Source of the DNA: Pedobacter sp. D749 | GTDB taxonomy: Bacteria > Bacteroidota > Bacteroidia > Sphingobacteriales > Sphingobacteriaceae | Assembly: GCF_019317285.1 (NCBI RefSeq) | Contig: NZ_CP079218.1 | Span: 2,790,001 to 2,854,000, forward strand | DNA: 64,000 nt | Direction of reading: 5' to 3' | Shown here: piece after piece, positions 61,422-64,000 of the stretch | Layout of the letters: each line of letters begins with the position of its first letter | Position numbering within the stretch: position 1 is the first letter of the stretch | The notes under the pieces: model-generated | What the model was told of the DNA's origin: nothing | The model's input: the letters and a program-made list of their open reading frames with translations, nothing else | Database searches by the model: none | Position numbers and translations under genes: made by a program

Positions 61422-64000
61422 TTATAACCTTTTCAACGCATCTTCGTTACCCAGTTTGGTATCTGATTTTTGAATTTTTGATTTACCGAATTTATAGGTG
61501 AAACCTACAAAAACACGTTTGCTATCGTTACTAACCCGCTCTGCAGAATTAAAAGTGCCATAATTACGTTCGATCAGGTAATCGTTCCGCTTAAAAACAA
61601 TTTCATTTCCACCCAACCGGAGTTGCCCTTTACCTTCCCAAAGGTTGAGTAAAAACGACGCATCGATATTTTTATAACCACTATTTTTCGAAAGATCCTG
61701 CACATAGCTGGTCCAGTAATAAGCATCTATCTGTAGTTTCAGGCTCTTCGAAATTTTAAAAACCTGCGAACTTTTAAAATCAGAATGAAAAGCAGCCAGC
61801 TTGTAGTGGGTGCCTAAAACCGGTCCGTTGGCTGTGTTATAACCAATCGGTGTACCGCTATTGAGGGTTTCCCACCAATCGTTTATCTTAACTGGGTAAA
61901 ACAAATAAAGCGAAACGTCTGATGCCCGGCTAAGATTCTGGCGCGTAAAATAAGTTACTTTTGTAGTAAGATCCTGTTTGTAAGGGAACAGGCCGATAGT
62001 ACCCTTTGTATGGGTATAACTTAATGAAAGGTTAAGCTTGTGGATATTCGCACTTAAAGTATAGGTATCATTAAACTGTGGCGTGAGCGATGGGTTGCCC
62101 TGTTCAATGGTATACCGGTTAAGCAGTACCGTATAGGGTACAAGTTCATAATAAGGTGCGCGGTTAATGGTTGGCTTATATGAAATGGAAATATTGTTAT
62201 CCTGGTTAAAATTATGCTGATAAAGAAATGTCGGAAAGAAATTGCTGTAATCTTGTTTGAAGTTACCCACAAAATCAGCCCGGGTATTTTCAATCCTTAA
62301 ACCCATTTGTACCTTATCTTTCTTCCAGTCTTTGCTTAATATTCCGTAAACGGAAGCAATTGATTCCTTTAAATTGCTCTGATTGGAAAATATGGGGTTG
62401 GATTCGAACTGTCCGTTGCGGTTGTCCTGATAATCTACACTCGTATTGGAATTGGTGTACTGAAATTTAAAACCGGCTTCGAGCTTCCATTGCTTTTTAA
62501 ACTGATGGATATAATCAGTCTGTGCGATGTAAACATCAATAGCGGCCTTGTTCCTGTTTTGGTAGTGAGTGGGAATTCTGATGATATTGCCTGCTCCATC
62601 ATAAAGCACGGAAGGAAAATCCTGGAAGAGGTTACGTTGCCATGGGGTAAATGTAGCCAGTACCAGGAGTTCATTTCTTCCTGAATCGGACAGAAGATGA
62701 TAGTTAAAGTTATAGGTATAAGAGCTGGCGCGTTGGTTGAAGGTAGCATCAGTATACGATACCGAATCGATGGGGGTGTTTTTGCGACCAAAGGCATTCG
62801 TTGTTGCCCATGGGCCTTTAAAATAAAAGATACCACCATTTGCAAGAAGCCCGATGCTCTGGTTTTTATCCAGTTGCAGTTCCGCACTTGCCTGGAAATT
62901 ATAGAGGTTGTTATCCGTTATCCGGGACCAGTTGTTGGTTAAATAGTATAACGGATCGGTAGGATCCTGAAACCTTTCCGAACTTATACTGAAAATGTCG
63001 GTTCCCTTGGTAACACCGCCACTTGCATAAAGTGTTAGGTTTTTGCGTTTGTAAGTGGCCGAAGTGTTCAGATTAGCGGAAGCATATTTTCCGGTTGATC
63101 CATCAGTGCGGACATCGCCCGTAAAACCTTCAATCTGACTTTTTTTGGTGATAATATTAATCACAGCGCCAAAAGCAGCATCATATTTAGCCGAAGGTTG
63201 TGTAATTAATTCGATTTTAAGGATATTTCCTGCCGGCATGGTTTGCAGGATATTTTCCAACGCCGCATCGGGAACGGGTTTGCCGTCGATTAAAATCATG
63301 GTCCTTTTTCCCTGCAAACTCACTGTGTTATCTGCTGAGATCCGCACAAAAGGTGCCGATTTTAATACCTGGAGCGAATTGCCCACCGCCATGGCACTGT
63401 TGTCTACATTAAAAATCAGCCTGTCGCTTTTGGCTTCAACCAGGGGTTTGCTGGCTGTAATTTTAACTTCTTTTAAATTTTCGCCTGATGATTGAATCGA
63501 AATAGGGGCAATGTTTACCGGTGCATTACCGCCAACCGTAAAAGGCCTGGTGGTATAGGGGCTATAGCCCATAGGCGAAACCCTGATTTTATAAATGCCC
63601 GGTTTAACTGATGGAAAGGTGAATTTCCCATCAGGATCCGTTAACGAGTTGATCACAAAAGATGAATCGGCGGCTACGAGCAGGGTTACGGTGGTATACA
63701 CCAATGGCTTGGCATGTTCATCCAGCAACCGGCCGCTTACCTGGTCTTTTGCGACAGAATCTGCAATGCCAGGGTTAACGTTTTGCTTTACCGCTGCTGC
63801 GGTATTGGAAACTGCCGGGAAAATGGAGTAGTTTTTATCATCCACCTTATACCATGACAAATTAAGTGGTAAAATAACAGCATCTAAAATCTGTTTTAAA
63901 GGTTTGCCCGAAAAATTATTGGCCTGATAAAGCAACTGTTTCTGCTTAAGCTGACTTTCTTCGTATAAAAAATTGACTTTAAATGCTACGCTCAATTTAG
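61422..64000 (-). CDS. TonB-dependent receptor with STN-like start, N-terminal end cut
   Basis: The frame stays open past the TTG at 63995 to the window edge, so the true start lies outside. The visible 858 residues begin inside an STN-type domain (FKVNFLYEESQLKQKQ, QILDAVILPLNLSWYKVDDKNYSIFP). A carboxypeptidase-regulatory domain follows (about 90-170), then a plug (GKRTMILIDGKPVPDAALENIL, about 230-250) and an OMP_b-brl_3 type barrel. The type is that of Bacteroidota outer-membrane receptors outside the SusC branch. No SusD gene lies beside it, so the ligand may be an iron complex, vitamin or peptide. It ends 120 bases from the upstream gene. Confidence 0.88.
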   Translation of the reverse strand, partial: KLSVAFKVNFLYEESQLKQKQLLYQANNFSGKPLKQILDAVILPLNLSWYKVDDKNYSIFPAVSNTAAAVKQNVNPGIADSVAKDQVSGRLLDEHAKPLVYTTVTLLVAADSSFVINSLTDPDGKFTFPSVKPGIYKIRVSPMGYSPYTTRPFTVGGNAPVNIAPISIQSSGENLKEVKITASKPLVEAKSDRLIFNVDNSAMAVGNSLQVLKSAPFVRISADNTVSLQGKRTMILIDGKPVPDAALENILQTMPAGNILKIELITQPSAKYDAAFGAVINIITKKSQIEGFTGDVRTDGSTGKYASANLNTSATYKRKNLTLYASGGVTKGTDIFSISSERFQDPTDPLYYLTNNWSRITDNNLYNFQASAELQLDKNQSIGLLANGGIFYFKGPWATTNAFGRKNTPIDSVSYTDATFNQRASSYTYNFNYHLLSDSGRNELLVLATFTPWQRNLFQDFPSVLYDGAGNIIRIPTHYQNRNKAAIDVYIAQTDYIHQFKKQWKLEAGFKFQYTNSNTSVDYQDNRNGQFESNPIFSNQSNLKESIASVYGILSKDWKKDKVQMGLRIENTRADFVGNFKQDYSNFFPTFLYQHNFNQDNNISISYKPTINRAPYYELVPYTVLLNRYTIEQGNPSLTPQFNDTYTLSANIHKLNLSLSYTHTKGTIGLFPYKQDLTTKVTYFTRQNLSRASDVSLYLFYPVKINDWWETLNSGTPIGYNTANGPVLGTHYKLAAFHSDFKSSQVFKISKSLKLQIDAYYWTSYVQDLSKNSGYKNIDASFLLNLWEGKGQLRLGGNEIVFKRNDYLIERNYGTFNSAERVSNDSKRVFVGFTYKFGKSKIQKSDTKLGNEDALKRL

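Noticed and set aside
62435..62887. 150-residue minus-strand frame inside the last receptor
   Set aside because: It overlaps the receptor in another frame and lacks coding character.

Overview
The window looks like the chromosome of a Bacteroidota bacterium, most likely a Sphingobacteriaceae member close to Pedobacter. The signs are two SusC/SusD pairs, a FecI-type ECF sigma factor with a FecR anti-sigma, STN-domain TonB receptors, many Bacteroidota lipoproteins, TAnnTTTG-type -7 promoter boxes and no Shine-Dalgarno pattern. Base composition is about 40% GC. I found no tRNA, rRNA, CRISPR array or complete insertion sequence. The first and last genes are both cut by the window edges.

Layout. 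1-3054: end of a SusC receptor and its SusD partner. 3055-3907: dense interspersed repeats. 3908-8526: a Tat-exported Gfo/Idh/MocA oxidoreductase, then a leftward AraC regulator, SrpA-like catalase and cytochrome b561. 8527-18360: accessory region. It holds a promoter-led structured element, an HTH/secreted-protein pair, a long folded leader in front of a HEPN gene and a two-repeat protein, a decayed gene, and a three-gene operon encoding an RloC-like zinc-hook ATPase, a PtuA-like ATPase and a PtuB-like HNH nuclease, probably anti-phage. 18361-23397: repeats around an M1-like peptidase and an EreA/ChaN-like secreted protein. 23398-26371: a GH78 rhamnosidase-like enzyme and, convergent to it, a lone Pycsar-type membrane effector.

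26739-37164 is a rightward run: TetR regulator, complete RND efflux system (adaptor, pump, TolC), second TetR-like regulator, NDH-2 and a GAF-domain protein. 37976-41778 holds a YfhO-like membrane protein and a secreted alpha/beta hydrolase.

42184-56475 is a single leftward operon of about 14 kb: SusC, SusD, lipoprotein, two tandem zinc metalloproteases, thioredoxin-fold protein and S9 peptidase. It reads as a protein/peptide scavenging locus, with outer-membrane import next to secreted proteolysis. FecR (leftward) and its presumed sigma factor (rightward, divergent) lie just upstream. One of the two metalloproteases has lost every zinc-site residue. The window ends with an unknown lipoprotein, an unknown cytosolic protein and a TonB-dependent receptor.

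The most unusual items are the RloC/Septu-like composite operon, the folded leader before the HEPN gene with two mutually exclusive helices, the pseudo-protease paralog, the promoter-led structured element near 9 kb, and three families of interspersed repeats.
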